64,000 bases of DNA, taken from positions 33,591 through 97,590 of the forward strand of contig NZ_JASFYE010000004.1 in the NCBI RefSeq assembly GCF_030055425.1, in the 5' to 3' direction. A program made the position numbers and the translations under genes. Positions 61,047 through 64,000 of this stretch are shown one piece after another. Position 1 is the first letter of the stretch; the number at the start of each line of letters is the position of its first letter. The DNA comes from Methanothermobacter sp. (GTDB taxonomy: Archaea; Methanobacteriota; Methanobacteria; Methanobacteriales; Methanothermobacteraceae). Below the pieces are notes generated by a model that was given only the letters and a program-made list of their open reading frames with translations, was not told where the DNA came from and did not search any database.

Positions 61047-64000
61047 TCAGTTGATCCTTCGTCCACTGAGGAAGTAACCTGCAGCAAGGAGTGCCACTAT
61101 TGCAACTACACCTGTAAGTGCGTATAGTGGCATCTGGGATGTTTCAGAATTTCCCTGCGATGATGCAGAAACCTCATAGGCCCTTGCGTTACTTTTACCG
61201 GCCTCTGTTGAGATTGTCGTGGAGGATGTTGAATCTCCCCTTGAGTATGGGTTTCCTGAGGACGTATCTGAGGTCTTACTTCCGAAAACACCTGGAGATG
61301 AACCTTCCTGCGTGGAATGTCCCCCAGCACCGGTGGAGGGTACTCCGTCGGATGGTATGCTCTCACTCCAGGTGGCGGCCATTGTATGCCTGAACTTCTC
61401 AATGGCGGCACTGTTGAGTGTTGAAAGACTCACTATCCACCGGTTAAGCACTATGTTGGCGCAGGTGTGATGGCAGCAGACCACCCCATACTGGTTCACC
61501 ATGGTGATGTATTCATTGGCAAGGTAGGCCTTAACGTCAGCTGATGGTGACCAGTAACCCTTACGCACTGTTTCAAGGAGCCTGGCAGCGATGGAAGCCC
61601 TTGCGTAGGGGTTTGATGTGCCAAAGAATTCCCTGAGGCCCAGGCCATAGCTGTCCCTCATGTAGATGCTGTACACCCTGTCCCAGTCAGACTGTGATAC
61701 AAGTTCTGGGTTTGTGATCTGCCACATCCAGAGGTTCTCCACGAATGCGTCCATGTACCTTGCACCGTCGTAACCGGCCTTCATCATTCCCTCAAGCCAT
61801 CTGGGGTTGAAGTACCTGGTTGTGAGGTCCCTTGAAAGGAACTGTTCCATTGGCTCTATCCTGGCATCGGCCCTGAGATTATTTATGTACATCGCCGGTT
61901 TTACGCCTGAAACCCTTTCAACTGCCATGCTGAGACCACCAAAGTAGGCAGCCACCATGGGGTGTTCCAGTGCCCCGTAGAGGTTTGAGCTCCTGCTGAA
62001 CATTGCCACGCAGACATCCCTGAGGTTCTCCCTGAACACTGATGGCACCCTGACCCCTGTGATGTTGGCGCCGTATGCAGCTGAGACTCTCTCAAGGTAG
62101 AAGTCGGCAAGCTGGGTTCTGTTGCTCCACGTGTCACTAGCGGGTATCGCCTCCTGTAGGCCAGGTGAATATGCACCGGGTTCCTCAGAGAATATCCTGA
62201 GAAGTGAAAGTTTCCTAGCATCATCTTGGCTGTAACCATCCAGCCGAAGTTTCCTGTAGATAGCCTCGGAGTTATCCCTTACGTAATTGGGGGTGTCACT
62301 GGCCTCTGCTGCGAGTTTAACGGCTCTGTCAAGCAGTGATATTATGTCCATATGGAGGTCCCTGTAGAGTCCGGATGTAACCATCATGACATCGATGCGT
62401 GGCCTTGTGAGGTTTCTCATGAGCTCAACATCCTTGACCCTTCCCCTTGAGTCCCATATCGGTTTAACACCCATGAGGTAGAGTATCTCTGCCTCCATGA
62501 CGCCCTGGTGTCTCATGGTTTCAGAGGCCCAGAGGACATGGGCGACCTTTGATGGGTAGGCTCCGTGCTCCCTGAGGTAATTCGAGAGGAAGCTGTCCAC
62601 GAGTTTCACTGCGGTCTCCCATGCGGTCCTTGTGGGTATGATTCTTGAGTCGAATGGATACGGGTTTCTTCCAGTGGGGAGTGCATCGGGGTTCCTTATG
62701 GGGTCACCCCGGGGTCCTGGTGTTATGTATCCACCTTCAAGGGCGTTGAGTATGGATGTTACCTCAGCTGTGCATCCGCGGATCCTCTGGGCGTAGTCCA
62801 CTGCAAGGTTGAGGTACCCGGTTATAGTTGCATTCACACTGCCTGTCACCCTAATCTGGGCCTCCTCGGGGGTGCGGTTATTCAGGACAACCTCCCTCAG
62901 GAGTTTCTCAGTCAGGGAATCATCCATGCCAGGTAGCATTGCAATGAGGAGCTGTATGAGTTCACTGCCTTCAGGGGCCCTTCCAAGGACATGGGGGCCA
63001 TAGGGTATGTAGCTCTTTCTGATGTTATCCAGGTATGCTGTGACCTTTGAGAGGAATTCCTCAAAGCTTCCCCCGGTATAGTTGAAACCGATTGCTCTGC
63101 TCTGATTTATTATTGTGTCCATGTAGCCTGCTCTGAGCGTTCCGTCAACGGTTTCCCTGTAGAGTTTTATGTTTTCATAGAGTTCTGAGAGGTTTCCGTA
63201 GAGTCCGGAGGGTATAAGTACAGGGGTCATGAAGTTTATGATCAGCATGCTGGCCCTTCTCCTGTCAAAGATTGCCGGGGCGTCCATGGGTAGCACATGG
63301 ATTATGGGCATATCCTGGAGGAGGACAGCGCCCCAGTCTCTGCTTGAGAGTCCCTCCTGTTTTCCTGGCATGAGAGGGACAAGACTGAACACTGAAAGTA
63401 TGGCGTCTGCACTGTAGACCCTCCTAATCCACCAGTAGAATGCAAGGAGGTTATGGGTGGGTGGGAGTTTCCCTGTGCTGTAGAGCGTGTTGTTATCCTG
63501 CAGCCAGCCCCAGACAGGTTCAGGGGCAAGAAGGATGTTCCCGAACTGCAGGGTGGGTATGACGATGTATTTCCCTGTGCTGTTCCTGTAGACCATCATG
63601 TTACCTGGTGCCGGGCCCCAGGCCTCTGTGACCTCCCTCTGCATGCTTGGGGGAAGTTCACTGAACCATTTCAGGTACTCGGCCTCGGGTATCAGCGTGA
63701 CCTGACCTGATTTCACTCGCCTTTCAAGTTCACCAAGCGCCCATGTGCCGATGTTGCTTCCAAGTTCTGCCATTAACCGTGCAAGTTCCGTTTCAGAGGG
63801 TAAAGTACTGTTACCAAGGTTGTAGCCACGGTTCCCCATTTCCCTGAGTATCCCTGCTATGCTTGCCTGGGCGTTGAGATAGTAATCGATGTCAGCCCCA
63901 ACATTGGCCTTGCCTCCTCCTTCACTGTAGTATGTAATCACAATCCTCCTGCTGTCCAGTTCTGGGAGTTGAGTGTCGCGCCCCTTGAGAGGACTATGGC
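61047..64000 (-). CDS. Second CobN-like surface protein, motif lost, 5' end outside the window
   Basis: The frame is open to the right edge (it includes LDSRRIVITYYSEGGGKANVGADIDYY), so the N-terminus and any signal peptide are missing. About 984 residues are visible: a CobN/BchH-type body, a Ser/Thr-rich linker and a C-terminal transmembrane helix with basic tail (PLYALTGVVAIVALLAAGYF). It parallels the protein at 383-4327 throughout, but where that has HVGQHGTLELLPG this has SVFSLVPLMPG, so the signature His residues and Glu are lost. A chelatase reaction using them is not possible; a binding or structural role is likely. Confidence 0.85.
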   Translation of the reverse strand, partial: HSPLKGRDTQLPELDSRRIVITYYSEGGGKANVGADIDYYLNAQASIAGILREMGNRGYNLGNSTLPSETELARLMAELGSNIGTWALGELERRVKSGQVTLIPEAEYLKWFSELPPSMQREVTEAWGPAPGNMMVYRNSTGKYIVIPTLQFGNILLAPEPVWGWLQDNNTLYSTGKLPPTHNLLAFYWWIRRVYSADAILSVFSLVPLMPGKQEGLSSRDWGAVLLQDMPIIHVLPMDAPAIFDRRRASMLIINFMTPVLIPSGLYGNLSELYENIKLYRETVDGTLRAGYMDTIINQSRAIGFNYTGGSFEEFLSKVTAYLDNIRKSYIPYGPHVLGRAPEGSELIQLLIAMLPGMDDSLTEKLLREVVLNNRTPEEAQIRVTGSVNATITGYLNLAVDYAQRIRGCTAEVTSILNALEGGYITPGPRGDPIRNPDALPTGRNPYPFDSRIIPTRTAWETAVKLVDSFLSNYLREHGAYPSKVAHVLWASETMRHQGVMEAEILYLMGVKPIWDSRGRVKDVELMRNLTRPRIDVMMVTSGLYRDLHMDIISLLDRAVKLAAEASDTPNYVRDNSEAIYRKLRLDGYSQDDARKLSLLRIFSEEPGAYSPGLQEAIPASDTWSNRTQLADFYLERVSAAYGANITGVRVPSVFRENLRDVCVAMFSRSSNLYGALEHPMVAAYFGGLSMAVERVSGVKPAMYINNLRADARIEPMEQFLSRDLTTRYFNPRWLEGMMKAGYDGARYMDAFVENLWMWQITNPELVSQSDWDRVYSIYMRDSYGLGLREFFGTSNPYARASIAARLLETVRKGYWSPSADVKAYLANEYITMVNQYGVVCCHHTCANIVLNRWIVSLSTLNSAAIEKFRHTMAATWSESIPSDGVPSTGAGGHSTQEGSSPGVFGSKTSDTSSGNPYSRGDSTSSTTISTEAGKSNARAYEVSASSQGNSETSQMPLYALTGVVAIVALLAAGYFLSGRRIN

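Overview
The window comes from a thermophilic hydrogenotrophic methanogen of the Methanobacteriales, almost certainly Methanothermobacter. The evidence is an archaeal core (replication factor C pair, HMt-type histone, ribosomal proteins S28e, L24e, S6e, S24e and S27ae, aIF5B, aIF2-gamma, RNA polymerase subunit Rpo7 and Spt4), F420 enzymes (NpdG and an F420-dependent sulfite reductase), geranylgeranyl reductase for ether lipids, pseudomurein-binding repeats, and start regions with GGTGATC-type ribosome sites and frequent TTG/GTG starts. No rRNA, tRNA, CRISPR array or insertion sequence was recognised.

Layout. 1-6.1 kb: a gene end, a secreted membrane-anchored CobN-like chelatase protein, a DedA gene with an in-frame amber codon, and a FwdC/GltS-like beta-helix protein. 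6.1-6.9 kb: a hypothetical gene preceded by a triple 49-bp repeat. 7-10.4 kb (minus): rfcL, rfcS, aroE. 10.5-20.6 kb (plus): HARP RNase P, hisS, hisI, PIN-KH ATPase, sugar isomerase-like protein, npdG, hexuloisomerase, endA, trpS, SpoIIM-like protein, thrC. 20.7-30 kb (plus): histone, then a long translation/transcription superoperon ending in argH. 30-36.5 kb: KH-PP-loop protein, acetyltransferase, PEBP protein, ATPase, UbiA prenyltransferase, ferredoxin plus geranylgeranyl reductase, lipoprotein. 36.5-42.1 kb: PadR-controlled sulfite reductase, histidine kinase, frameshifted flavoprotein, NikR-like regulator. 42.4-57.8 kb: an accessory region with a GmrSD-like endonuclease, two MNT-HepT pairs, a beta-helix surface protein, a four-module zinc/winged-helix protein, an EVE-like/BrxD/BrxHI operon and HicAB. 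57.9-64 kb: MarR plus MATE exporter, small regulators and a second CobN-like protein running off the window.

Functionally the first half is housekeeping, the second is sensing, cell surface and defence. The best candidate for an undescribed system is the operon at 53.1-57.3 kb (EVE-like protein, BrxD ATPase, Lhr-type helicase BrxHI), divergent from the zinc/winged-helix protein and surrounded by toxin-antitoxin and restriction genes but lacking the BREX methylase and PglZ. A second notable arrangement is the fusion of a PadR-partner (HAAS-like) helical domain to F420-dependent sulfite reductase, behind an autoregulated PadR gene with a 31-bp dyad operator.

Two window-wide patterns deserve attention. 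Five genes are each broken by the apparent loss of exactly one base, one has a nonsense codon and three lack a canonical start; sequence error must be excluded before these are called biology. Five short direct duplications (periods 49, 60, 60, 66 and 66 bp) sit at gene starts, gene ends or promoters.
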